A stretch of DNA of 64,000 nucleotides from Alphaproteobacteria bacterium UBA1301 (GTDB lineage: Bacteria; Pseudomonadota; Alphaproteobacteria; Micropepsales; Micropepsaceae), in NCBI GenBank assembly GCA_002307725.1, contig DBUB01000010.1:761111-825110 (forward strand), written 5' to 3'. Positions 52,087 through 60,528 of this stretch are shown piece by piece (the stretch's first letter is position 1; each line of letters opens with the position of its first letter). The position numbers and the translations under genes are program-made. The notes beneath the pieces are model-generated. The model searched no databases. It saw only the letters and a program-made list of their open reading frames with translations, and was not told the DNA's origin.

Positions 52087-53346
52087 ATGGGGCATCGGTG
52101 CGGGTGGGATCTGAATTGCGTGGTCGGCCGTTTCATGGCCGTCGCGACGACGATCTTCTGCGCTGGGCTGATCGTTCTGGCGACTTCATCGGTGGTGCAG
52201 GCGCACTATCAGGCGATTTCTTACGGCCCGCCGCCCGACGTGAAGGCCGCTATTCTTTCCGAGCCCGCACCGCCGCCCGGCACGCAGCTTTGGTTCTCCC
52301 CAGACTACAAACCGGGTGATCCGCACCTCATCAGTGTGGTGGCCGGTGGCGACGTGATGATGGGCTCGCGCGACATCGCGCTGAATCCGGCGATCGTTCC
52401 CGGCGTCGATGCTTCCACGCTGATCGGACCCGATCTGGCCGCCATCTTCCGCCGCGCCGACATGTCCTTCGTCAACTTGGAAGGGCCGCTCTACGACGGC
52501 AGCGAACCGAGCACAAAATCCGGTTGCGGGCGCTGCTATTCGTTCCACAGTCCGTCGTATTATGGCGACGTGCTGGCGTCGTTGCGGATCGCGGCAGTCA
52601 GTCTCGCCAACAACCACAGCGGCGATTACGGCACTGCCGGGCGCGCTTCCACCATCGCCGAACTCAAGAAACGCGGCATCGGCTTGTGCGGTCTCGATGA
52701 GGACGGCGCCCGCTTTGCAACGATTGCCTTGCGCGACGGGCGGCAGGCGGCGGCGATCGGGTTCGCACCCAATGACGGTACGCTCAATATCAACGACATC
52801 GATGATGCCGCCGCGCGCGTGCGCGAGTTGAAGAAAACACATGCGGTGGTGATCGTTTGGTTCCACGGCGGCGGCGAGGGCTGGGATCACGCCCACATCC
52901 CGCCAGGCCATGAAGAATTTGCCGGCGAGGATCGCGGCGACGTGACCAGCTTTGCCCATGCGATGATCGAGGCGGGCGCCGACATCGTTCTCGGCAGCGG
53001 GCCGCATGTGCCGCGAGCGCTGGAAATCTATCGCGATCACTTGATCGCCTACAGCCTCGGAAATTTCTGGACTTATGACGGCGTGTCGACCACCGAAGTG
53101 CGCGGTCTGGGTCCGGTTGTGGAAGCCTGGCTCGCGCCCGACGGCAGAATCGCGGGGCTCACGCTTCACTCGACAAGTCAGAATGGAACCGGCGTGCCTC
53201 GCCTCGATCCAGCGGACGAAGCGGCGCGTTATGTCTATTACCTGACACGCAGCGACTTCCCGGATACGGGTGCGAGACTGGCGGGGGCAATAGGCGAGAA
53301 GGCAAAAGCTGAGGGCCTCGTCGCAACCCGTGCGCCGGGAAAGTGA
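52087..53346 (+). CDS. CapA-family (poly-gamma-glutamate synthesis-like) secreted metallophosphatase-fold protein
   Basis: From the ATG at 52087 (preceded by GGGGGCAGGG) the protein has 419 residues. A hydrophobic anchor lies near 20-37. The PGA_cap domain starts with VVAGGDVMMGSRDI and continues with FVNLEGPLYDG, VSLANNHSGDYG, VVIVWFHGGGEGWDHA and VLGSGPHVPRALEIY. These carry the Asp, Asn and His residues of the calcineurin-like fold. CapA relatives act in polymer export or modification. It may form a unit with the deacetylase downstream. Confidence 0.88.
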   Translation: MGHRCGWDLNCVVGRFMAVATTIFCAGLIVLATSSVVQAHYQAISYGPPPDVKAAILSEPAPPPGTQLWFSPDYKPGDPHLISVVAGGDVMMGSRDIALNPAIVPGVDASTLIGPDLAAIFRRADMSFVNLEGPLYDGSEPSTKSGCGRCYSFHSPSYYGDVLASLRIAAVSLANNHSGDYGTAGRASTIAELKKRGIGLCGLDEDGARFATIALRDGRQAAAIGFAPNDGTLNINDIDDAAARVRELKKTHAVVIVWFHGGGEGWDHAHIPPGHEEFAGEDRGDVTSFAHAMIEAGADIVLGSGPHVPRALEIYRDHLIAYSLGNFWTYDGVSTTEVRGLGPVVEAWLAPDGRIAGLTLHSTSQNGTGVPRLDPADEAARYVYYLTRSDFPDTGARLAGAIGEKAKAEGLVATRAPGK

Positions 53347-53440
53347 GCCGGCGACCCTGTTAAGCATAAAGGTGTTGCCCCTTGCTCTCGCGAAGGGGGG
53401 TCCGTAAGCTCGCAGTAGAAAATCGGGGTGTGCGGGACTC

Positions 53441-54298
53441 ATGAGGCTATCCACCGTTGGTGCCATTTTGGCAGGCGTGATGGCGTTCGGCGCGGCGCTG
53501 GCCAATGACGACCAGCTTGCTTGGTTCCAGAGTTCGAGCATCTTCCATTCGGGTCTGCGCGAGGCACACACGATCGCGCTCACCTTCGACGACGGTCCGG
53601 CCGGTCACACCAACGATGTGCTCACTGCCCTCAAGGCGCATAACGTGCGGGCGACATTCTTCATCGTCGGCAATGCGGCCAAGACTCATCACGCCACGCT
53701 GGCGCGCATCGCGGGCGAAGGCCATCTACTCGCCAATCACAGCACGACGCATCCGTTGCTGCGAAGCTCTTATGACGCCCAACCGGAACGCCTGATCAGC
53801 CAGCTCCGGATCACCCATGATGAGATCGCGCCCTTCATGAAGCCGGGCGACAAATTCTATTTCCGTGCCCCTTATGGCTATTGGCGTTCGGCGCATGCAA
53901 AAATTCTCAATGCCGATCCGGTGTTGCGCAACTACATTGGTCCGATCTATTGGGACATCGGTGGCCAAATCTCAATGCGCGACGGCTACATTATGAGCGC
54001 AGCCGACTGGGATTGCTGGCGCCACAAATGGACGGCGCAGACCTGCGCCAAAGGCTACTTGCGCGAAATCCGCCGCTCCGACGGCGGTGTGGTGCTGATC
54101 CACTCGCTGTATGCGAAATCGGCCGAGATGACCGACATCATCGTCGAGGCGATGCAGGAAGAAGGCTATCGGTTTGTGCGGCTCGATGAAGTGCCAGAAT
54201 ACCGGCAGTACGAGACCCCACAGACCGCCCCGGCCATTGCCGCTTTGCCATCGGATCAACGCACCCTGATGCTGGTCAGCAACGACCAAGTGAAGTAG
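53441..54298 (+). CDS. Secreted polysaccharide deacetylase (NodB domain)
   Basis: The protein has 285 residues with a signal peptide (about 1-21). The NodB motifs are complete: TFDDGP (D50 base, D51 metal), HSTTHP (H100 and H104 metal ligands), and YFRAPYGYW. LLIHSLYA-like VVLIHSLYA follows. It removes acetyl groups from N-acetyl-sugars such as peptidoglycan or chitin-like oligomers. It lies 94 bases after the CapA-like gene. Confidence 0.92.
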   Translation: MRLSTVGAILAGVMAFGAALANDDQLAWFQSSSIFHSGLREAHTIALTFDDGPAGHTNDVLTALKAHNVRATFFIVGNAAKTHHATLARIAGEGHLLANHSTTHPLLRSSYDAQPERLISQLRITHDEIAPFMKPGDKFYFRAPYGYWRSAHAKILNADPVLRNYIGPIYWDIGGQISMRDGYIMSAADWDCWRHKWTAQTCAKGYLREIRRSDGGVVLIHSLYAKSAEMTDIIVEAMQEEGYRFVRLDEVPEYRQYETPQTAPAIAALPSDQRTLMLVSNDQVK

Positions 54299-54674
54299 GC
54301 CAAGGAAGAACCCGATATCGTCGGGTTTCGGTGGGCGAGTTGCCGTTCTGCGGCAGTGCGCATTGCGGGCTGGCCGGCGGTAAGCGCCGTAGATTTGGCG
54401 GGACGTGAACGATGATGACGGGCAATACGTTTACGCTATAGCCCTCTATGGCCCTCCTAAATAGAGCTGCAAACACCTGGCACACATTGGCATAAAGCCG
54501 CTCGCTAGCGCGCTAAGCTCCTTGACGAACGAGCGAGAGCAGCCGAACGAATTCATCCGTGTGTGAATCTGACTTCCACCTGTTTGCAAAGCGGCAGATC
54601 ACATCGAGATTTCTCTCCATTGACCGTCGCTCTCGATCCGACCGAGAGATGCGAAAATGCTTGTAGTCCCCGGT
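54299..54674. other. Intergenic region with a weak terminator-like hairpin
   Basis: Just after the deacetylase stop, AACCCGA-tatcg-TCGGGTT (54309-54327) forms a 7-bp stem with only a short T tail. The remaining bases contain no good coding frame. The area borders a patch with a transposase remnant and may be a site of past insertion. Confidence 0.4.
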
Positions 54675-55178
54675 TTAGCCCTGAATCTTTCTGCTCCTGG
54701 AAGCGTTGAAACTTAGGGTGCCAGTGGTGGGTGGGGTGTCTGCAAAGAGATGCGATGTTCCCTTGTATTGAAGGAAAAGCTGTCGCGCTACTCCTTTTCT
54801 CGTAGCATCCTGCTCGTTGAGAACATTGCCGATGTGCATAAGAATCCATGAACACAAATTGGCATCGCCTATCGCAGCGTGGAGGTCAGCGCTGGCTACG
54901 ATTTTCACGCTCCGAATATACCGAACCGTGGCGTCGAAAACCTCTTGGGGAGTCTCGTTCTCCGTGTGCCAGATACCTCCAGAGACCATCAACAATCTGG
55001 CTTCTTCGTCCAAGTTGGAGAAAATGACGGCATCGTCATAAACGTCGCTAGATGCCCACACCTCGTGTGACAGGATGTTTCTGAGTTCGTACAGGTCCCG
55101 GAACAGAAGCCGCGCATAGCATCGTACTTGACGCAGTTGGATAAGGGGCTGAGTTGATTCAGAAAAGCGGTTCTTCAT
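54675..55178 (-). CDS. Hypothetical protein, no family recognised
   Basis: From the ATG at 55178 the frame encodes 167 residues: mainly helical, no signal peptide, no membrane segment. It includes LFRDLYELRNILSHEVW near 30 and HAAIGDANLCSWILMHIGNV near 105. Base composition is closer to 50 percent GC by eye than the neighbours. It lies beside an IS remnant, so transfer is likely. Coding status is uncertain. Confidence 0.45.
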   Translation of the reverse strand: MKNRFSESTQPLIQLRQVRCYARLLFRDLYELRNILSHEVWASSDVYDDAVIFSNLDEEARLLMVSGGIWHTENETPQEVFDATVRYIRSVKIVASADLHAAIGDANLCSWILMHIGNVLNEQDATRKGVARQLFLQYKGTSHLFADTPPTTGTLSFNASRSRKIQG

Positions 55179-55199
55179 CGGCAAACGAAGGATCGCGAT

Positions 55200-55577
55200 A
55201 TGCAGAATTTCTTCTCAGCCGCCTTATCCGAGGCGGTATCAAGCCACATCCGGTTGTCGCCGACAAGGCAGGAAACGCTGGGTTGGCTGGTCTATCTGGT
55301 GATGCGGCAGGGCACGATCTGCCTGTGGCGACTGGCGGCACATGTGGCGACGGCGGCGCAGACGGCCTCGGTGCGGCGGCGGTTCTACCGGTTCTTTCAG
55401 TTTGTGCGGCTTGATGGCGCCGTGGCGGCGCGGATGAACGCCAGCGACTTCTCGCTGACAGGTGCCGACACGCTCCTGACGGAGGGCGCTGCAACGCATG
55501 CAACTGTGCCGCAACCATTTTTGTCACGGCTGACGCCTCTGACGGGGCCTTCCTTCTTTTGGAAAAGAAGGGGGTGA
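55200..55577 (+). pseudogene. N-terminal fragment of an IS4-family transposase
   Basis: The first 80 codons read LSPTRQETLGWLVYLVMRQG and RRRFYRFFQFVRLDGAVAAR, the N-terminal region of IS4-type transposases. The DDE catalytic domain, including the DRTNW motif expected right after, is absent. The frame continues into about 45 unrelated codons and stops. No terminal inverted repeats or target duplication were found, so it is a decayed remnant. Confidence 0.75.
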
Positions 55578-55874
55578 AGAGGGTGGTAGCGGGAGAGAAA
55601 GTAGACGCAGAGTGAAAGGGGCGTCAGACCTGTCAGCCATGTCGGGGCCGTCAGTTGCGCTTGCGGCTACGATTTTTTACGTGATGCGCGTGCGCCGATT
55701 GCACGTGGTCGACTGCTGCCGGGCACGACGGGAATGATATAAGGGGGCAGGCTGCAAATGGGATGTCTTGGATACTATATGGAACCAACATTTCTCCCAA
55801 AAGGACGTAATTTTGGCCAGAGTGCTCTAGCAACACGTTGAAATCGGCAGCATGTATAAGCTGGTGGTCGGCCA
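55578..55874. other. Gap after the IS remnant, before the LytS gene
   Basis: No gene is visible. It contains short purine-rich runs and probably the promoter of the LytS/LytTR module. It may include the far end of the decayed insertion sequence, but I see no matching inverted repeat. Confidence 0.35.
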
Positions 55875-56609
55875 GTGATCGGATTGAATGTTATGGGGAC
55901 CGGGTTAGCAGTCCTGGTATCGACGGGTTTCACGGGGCTCGTGGTCGTCGTCCTTTGGCTTTTGAAGGATCGCCGTCGATTGCACCACCGCCTTGCCGAC
56001 GCTGAAGCGCGCCGCCTGCGAACACAACTCAATCCACACTTTCTCTACAACACTCTGAATGCCATCTCCGAGCTTGGCTACAACGATCCCAAAACGGCCG
56101 ATGATGTCATAACCCAGCTTAGCCAGTTGTTGCGCAAGTCCCTGGACGACAGTGAACAGACGGAAATAGCCTTGCGCGCCGAGGTCGCCTTCCTGGAGCG
56201 CTACCTCAACATCCAAAAGATACTACTGCGAGAGCGGCTTGACGTGGCATTGGAGGTCGCTGCGGACACCCTCAATGCGCGGGTTCCCGGAATGATCATT
56301 CAACCGCTGGCGGAAAACGCCCTGACACACGGTGTTGGCGGTGACGGTGTTGCTCGGCTCAGCATCAAAGCCTCCCGTCAGGACGGTGATCTCATCATCG
56401 ATGTCGAGGATTGGGGCCCAGGATTGAGACAGGATCCGGCGGGGCGGGGCATCGGGCTTAGCAATATCCGCGCGCGCCTGCTCCACCTCTATGAAGATAC
56501 GGCCCGCCTGGAGTTGCTGGAACGGTCCGGCGGCGGTTTAATGGCCCGACTCGTGATCCCCTTCCATGAAAGCTACGCCTACCGTGAAGCTCCGCGCTCT
56601 GATCGTTGA
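55875..56609 (+). CDS. LytS-type sensor histidine kinase (His_kinase family)
   Basis: The protein has 244 residues. One membrane helix (about 9-30) is followed by a short coiled coil and the His_kinase domain with phospho-acceptor H55 in LNPHFLYNTLNAISELG. HATPase motifs (IIQPLAENALTHGV, VEDWGPGL, GRGIGLSNIRARL) follow. There is almost no periplasmic part, as in kinases that sense through a partner transporter. The GTG start at 55875 is used; an ATG at 55893 is possible. It overlaps the response regulator gene by 44 bp. Confidence 0.9.
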   Translation: MIGLNVMGTGLAVLVSTGFTGLVVVVLWLLKDRRRLHHRLADAEARRLRTQLNPHFLYNTLNAISELGYNDPKTADDVITQLSQLLRKSLDDSEQTEIALRAEVAFLERYLNIQKILLRERLDVALEVAADTLNARVPGMIIQPLAENALTHGVGGDGVARLSIKASRQDGDLIIDVEDWGPGLRQDPAGRGIGLSNIRARLLHLYEDTARLELLERSGGGLMARLVIPFHESYAYREAPRSDR

Positions 56610-57303
56610 TGACATGCCGCTGTCGCGTTCGCGCGTCCGGCGGTATTTGAACGACGAGACTGATGTCGAGGTGGTGGGCGAGTGCGGCAGCGCTGAAGAG
56701 GCGCTGGTCGAGGTCGAACGGCAGCGCCCTGATGTGTTGTTTCTGGACGTCCAGATGCCGGGGCTGAACGGCGTTGAACTGGTCGGACGGCTCGCGCCGG
56801 AGCGTCGCCCGGCTATCATCTTTATTACCGCCTTCGACGAATTCGCCGTTCAGGCCTTTGCGGCCGAAGCGGTGGACTATTTGCTGAAACCGTTCGACCA
56901 TGACCGGTTGTCTCAGGCCCTGGCAAAGGTTCGTGTGTATTTAAGCCGCCGCCAAACCACGGAGGTGCCCTATCTGGATCGGATCGCCGTCAAATCTGTC
57001 GGACGGATAGATTATGTGAATGCTGGGCTGATCGAGTGGATCGAAACCGCGGGCAATTATCTGTCTTTGCATTGCGGCAAGGAGGCTCACTTGGTTCGCG
57101 AAACCATGAGCCAGATCGAAACCCAGCTCGATCCACGGGTGTTTCTGCGCATCCACCGCTCGACCATCGTCCGCATCGATACCGTCCAGTCCGTTGAGCC
57201 TTTGTTCAACGGCGACCGAGCCGTGACACTGCGGGACGGCACCAAGCTGACCCTGAGTCGGTCTTATCGCGAGCGCGCCAAAACGGTGCTCGGCGAGCTG
57301 TAA
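56566..57303 (+). CDS. LytTR-family response regulator
   Basis: The protein has 245 residues. The receiver domain has VDDMPLSRSR, phospho-acceptor D61 (VLFLDVQMPGLNG) and the Lys in YLLKPFDHDRL. The LytTR DNA-binding domain covers about 140-243 (WIETAGNYLSLH, FLRIHRSTIVRIDTVQSV, LTLSRSYRER). LytTR proteins bind pairs of short direct repeats two helix turns apart. Such a pair lies 26 bases after its stop, upstream of the exporter genes. It is coupled to the LytS gene by overlap. Confidence 0.93.
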   Translation: MKATPTVKLRALIVDDMPLSRSRVRRYLNDETDVEVVGECGSAEEALVEVERQRPDVLFLDVQMPGLNGVELVGRLAPERRPAIIFITAFDEFAVQAFAAEAVDYLLKPFDHDRLSQALAKVRVYLSRRQTTEVPYLDRIAVKSVGRIDYVNAGLIEWIETAGNYLSLHCGKEAHLVRETMSQIETQLDPRVFLRIHRSTIVRIDTVQSVEPLFNGDRAVTLRDGTKLTLSRSYRERAKTVLGEL

Positions 57304-57328
57304 GGCTTTTGCGCCATCCCTGAAAGCC

Positions 57329-57360
57329 CACGGCTCGTCCCAAGGCGGGCACGGCTCGTC
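57329..57360 (+). promoter_or_regulatory. Candidate LytTR operator: two 11-bp direct repeats 21 bp apart
   Basis: CACGGCTCGTC occurs at 57329-57339 and again, identical, at 57350-57360. The 21-bp period equals two helix turns, the spacing known for AgrA, ComE and AlgR-type LytTR sites. It lies between the regulator stop (57303) and the adaptor start (57430). Confidence 0.6.
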
Positions 57361-57429
57361 ACTTTTCCCGCGCCGCCTCAAGCAAACCCCGGGAAAACTG
57401 CCCCTCGACACCTTCGAGAAGGCAGATTC

Positions 57430-58653
57430 GTGGATCGGGCGACTGACGAGAAACGTGACAGCTTGGCGGCGCTGCGACGAGACCCGGAGGCCCTCCCAGG
57501 ACCATCCGGTGCGCCTTGGCGGTGGCTGCTCATAGTCGTGGCCGCCGTCCTTTTTGTGGCGCTCGCCGGTGGGGTGTGGTGGCTCCTGCAACCGCGGCCA
57601 GTGCTGGTAAAGGCGGTCGATGTCATAACTGAGGGCGGCTCGGCGGGCTCGGTTCTCACGGCCTCCGGCTATGTGGTTGCCCAGCAGCAGGCCGCCATCG
57701 CTGCCCAGACCACCGGCATGATCGTCGAAGTCTCTGTGCGCGAGGGAGAGAAGGTCGAAAAGGATCAGCTTATAGCCAGGCTAGATGATCGGGCGGCGAA
57801 GTCCGCAGCCGACGCTGCGGCCGGGCAGCTCCAAGCCGGAGAGGCGGCGGTTGTCCAATACAAGGCGCTGGCCGAGCGAGCGACAAAGGATCTCAAGCGC
57901 AAGCAGGCTTTGGCCGCAGAAGGAGCAGTCAGTCAGGCCGCCCTTGAACAAGCCCTTGCCGATGCCAAGCAGGCCGAGGCCCAGGTGACTTATTACGCGG
58001 GCCTCGCCGTGCAGTATCGCAACAACCTGGAATATTACCGCACACAGCTGGCCTACATGGAAATCCGGGCGCCTTTTGCTGGCGTGGTGACCGAGCGCTA
58101 CGCCCATCCCGGCGAAATGATCTCGCCTGCGGCGGTGGGCGGGTTCACCCAGACCGGCATCTGCACTATCGTTGATATGGCCTCATTGGAGGTCGATGTG
58201 GATGTGAACGAGGCGTTTATCGCCCGTCTTTCCGCCGGTCAGGCCGCCGTGGTGACTTTGGATGCCTATCCCGGCCTCAAGCTGCCGGCCCATATCATCA
58301 CTATTGTACCGACGGCCAACCAGCAGAAGGCCACCGTCAAGGTCCGCGTTGGGCTCGACCATCTCGATCCGCGTGTGCTGCCGCAAATGAGCGCGCAGGT
58401 CGCTTTCGAGGCTGGCAAAACCGCCGATATTTCGCTCGCCTCCCTTCTGGTGCCGCGCGAGGCCGTGCAGGGGGCGGGGGACCACGCTTATGTCTGGCGC
58501 CTCGAAGGCGGCTTGGCGAAACGCATCGCGGTCAAAGCGGTGCCCGTTCCGGGCGGCCGGATGCGGATTTTGTCCGGTCTGTCAGAGGGTGACCGGGTCA
58601 TCCTGTCGTCAGATAGTCCGCTCGCCAGCGGCACAAAAGTGCAAGAATCATGA
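57430..58653 (+). CDS. HlyD/MacA-type periplasmic adaptor protein
   Basis: The protein has 407 residues with one membrane helix (about 32-54) after a basic cytoplasmic start. The biotinyl-lipoyl and coiled-coil hairpin region follows: AAIAAQTTGMIVEVSVREGE, and the return strand YMEIRAPFAGVVTERYAHPG. A beta-barrel and membrane-proximal domain end near SGLSEGDRVILSSDSPL. It links the inner-membrane ABC permeases to a TolC channel. The GTG at 57430 follows GAGAAGG. Its stop overlaps the ATPase gene by 4 bp. Confidence 0.92.
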   Translation: MDRATDEKRDSLAALRRDPEALPGPSGAPWRWLLIVVAAVLFVALAGGVWWLLQPRPVLVKAVDVITEGGSAGSVLTASGYVVAQQQAAIAAQTTGMIVEVSVREGEKVEKDQLIARLDDRAAKSAADAAAGQLQAGEAAVVQYKALAERATKDLKRKQALAAEGAVSQAALEQALADAKQAEAQVTYYAGLAVQYRNNLEYYRTQLAYMEIRAPFAGVVTERYAHPGEMISPAAVGGFTQTGICTIVDMASLEVDVDVNEAFIARLSAGQAAVVTLDAYPGLKLPAHIITIVPTANQQKATVKVRVGLDHLDPRVLPQMSAQVAFEAGKTADISLASLLVPREAVQGAGDHAYVWRLEGGLAKRIAVKAVPVPGGRMRILSGLSEGDRVILSSDSPLASGTKVQES

Positions 58654-59369
58654 AACAGCAACAGAAGGCCGATGCCATGGCTGCAGCAGCGCTCATCGAA
58701 CTCAGGAAGGTCACCAAATACTACCGCCGCAAGTCCGAGCGGGTGGATGTGCTGGAAGGCCTCGACCTTTCCGTCCCGAATGGGGATTTCCTGGCCTTGA
58801 TGGCACCATCGGGCAAGGGCAAGAGCACCTTGCTGAATCTCATCGGCGGCATCGACCGGGCGAATGCGGGCGACGTGATCGTCGCCGGACAATCGCTGAC
58901 CAAGATGGGCGAGGGCGCGCTGGCCGACTGGCGCTCGCGCCATATCGGTTTCGTTTTCCAACTCTATCACCTGATGCCCGCGCTGACGGCGCGTCAGAAC
59001 GTCGAACTGCCGCTGCTTCTGATGAGCCTCTCCGCTGCTGAGCGCAAGAAGCGGGCGCTCGCCGCGCTTGCTGTCACGGACATGGCTGATCGCGCCGGGT
59101 TCAAGCCGGCGGAATTATCGGGCGGCCAGCAACAGCGGGTCTCCATTGCGCGGGCCATCGTCACCGATCCGCCGATTCTTCTTTGCGACGAACCGACCGG
59201 CGATCTCGACCGCAAGACGGGTGACGAAGTGCTGCGGCTTCTGCAAATTCTCAATGCCGAGCATGGCAAAACCATCCTGATGGTGACGCACGATCCGCGT
59301 GCCGCCGCACGGGCCAAGCGCACACTCTTTCTCAACAACCGGGTGCTGTCGGAAGAACCGGAGGCCTGA
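58650..59369 (+). CDS. ABC transporter ATPase, MacB/LolD type
   Basis: The protein has 239 residues. Walker A is APSGKGKST (52-60), where the usual first Gly is Ala and the Ser/Gly before the Lys is Gly-Lys. The signature is LSGGQQQRVSIARAI, Walker B ILLCDEPTGDLD and the switch His VTHD. It powers the two FtsX-type permeases encoded next. The ATG overlaps the adaptor stop, and the next gene begins one base after its stop. Confidence 0.94.
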   Translation: MKQQQKADAMAAAALIELRKVTKYYRRKSERVDVLEGLDLSVPNGDFLALMAPSGKGKSTLLNLIGGIDRANAGDVIVAGQSLTKMGEGALADWRSRHIGFVFQLYHLMPALTARQNVELPLLLMSLSAAERKKRALAALAVTDMADRAGFKPAELSGGQQQRVSIARAIVTDPPILLCDEPTGDLDRKTGDEVLRLLQILNAEHGKTILMVTHDPRAAARAKRTLFLNNRVLSEEPEA

Positions 59370-59370
59370 C

Positions 59371-60525
59371 GTGAACGATACTTCTCTCATCTTCGGCGCC
59401 TTCCGCCGTCACATGATGCGCACGCTCTTCACCGTGCTGTCGATCACCATCGCCTTCGCCGTCTATCTTGTGCTCGCTAGCTTTTATAACGGCATCAATG
59501 GCGTCACCTATTACGCCAATGCTCAGCGCATGATGGTCTGGGGCGAAACCGCGCGGCTGCCGCTCGCTTATCTGCCGAAGGTCGCCGGTATCCCAGGCGT
59601 GACGGCCGTGAACTATTTCACAGCCTTCGCCGCTGAGTACGCCAATGCCAAGAAGTGGGTTTATGTCATGGGCGTCGAGCCCAACGCCTATTTCAAGGTC
59701 TTCCCGGAATACAAATTGGGCGATGCCGAAAAGCAGACTTTCCTCGCCGACCGCCAAGGCGCCGTCACCGGAGCCGTGCTTGCGAAGAAAATGGGATGGA
59801 AGGTTGGCGACACGATTCGCCTGCAGTCCGGCCCAGTTCAGAAAAGCGGTAGCACGGTTTGGGTTTTCCATTTGGTTGGCATCCTTGGCGCCCCGAATCT
59901 GCCGGAAGGCTACCAGGAAGGCTTCATTGCCCATTATGCGTATATCAATGAGGGCCTCGCCGATGTTGCACACAAGGATACGGCCAACAATTTTCAGGTG
60001 ATGGTGGATGATCCGCGCCGGGTCAACGACGTCGCCCATCGTATCGAAGCGCTCTTCGCCCACGCCAGTCCGCCGACGCTTGCGGCCCCCGATCAATTGC
60101 TGGTGGGCAGCGTCCTCAAGTCCTTCGGCGACATCAGCGCGCTTCTGGTGGCGATCTGTGCCGCGGTCTTCTTCTCCATGCTGCTGGTCACCGGCAATAC
60201 CATGGCGAGTTCTGTTCGCGACCGTTTGCACGAATTTGCGCTTCTCAGGGCACTCGGGTTTACCCGCTTGCGTGTCGCCGCGCTGGTGTTGCGGGAGGCC
60301 GCAGTCTTGATCGGAACGGGGGCTGTGCTTGGCGTCGCGCTGGGCTGGCAGATCTATGGCGCCATGAAAGACATGGTGACACAGAACTTGCCCGCGTTTG
60401 TCGTCACTTGGCAGGCGCTTGCCTTCGCGGCGCTGCTGGCGCTCGCCTTTGCGTTAATCACGGGATTGTTGCCCGCAAGGCGGGTCACAAAATTGGCTGT
60501 GGCCGACACGTTGCGGAGGAGCTAA
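59371..60525 (+). CDS. FtsX/MacB-type ABC permease, first of two
   Basis: The protein has 384 residues. One helix near the N terminus (about 18-38), a periplasmic domain of about 220 residues (PNAYFKVFPEYKLGD and following) and three C-terminal helices follow the FtsX plan. The cytoplasmic coupling motif DRLHEFALLRALGFTRLRV lies near 290. The GTG start at 59371 is used because it directly follows the ATPase stop. With the second permease it should form a heterodimer. Confidence 0.9.
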   Translation: MNDTSLIFGAFRRHMMRTLFTVLSITIAFAVYLVLASFYNGINGVTYYANAQRMMVWGETARLPLAYLPKVAGIPGVTAVNYFTAFAAEYANAKKWVYVMGVEPNAYFKVFPEYKLGDAEKQTFLADRQGAVTGAVLAKKMGWKVGDTIRLQSGPVQKSGSTVWVFHLVGILGAPNLPEGYQEGFIAHYAYINEGLADVAHKDTANNFQVMVDDPRRVNDVAHRIEALFAHASPPTLAAPDQLLVGSVLKSFGDISALLVAICAAVFFSMLLVTGNTMASSVRDRLHEFALLRALGFTRLRVAALVLREAAVLIGTGAVLGVALGWQIYGAMKDMVTQNLPAFVVTWQALAFAALLALAFALITGLLPARRVTKLAVADTLRRS

Positions 60526-60528
60526 GCG

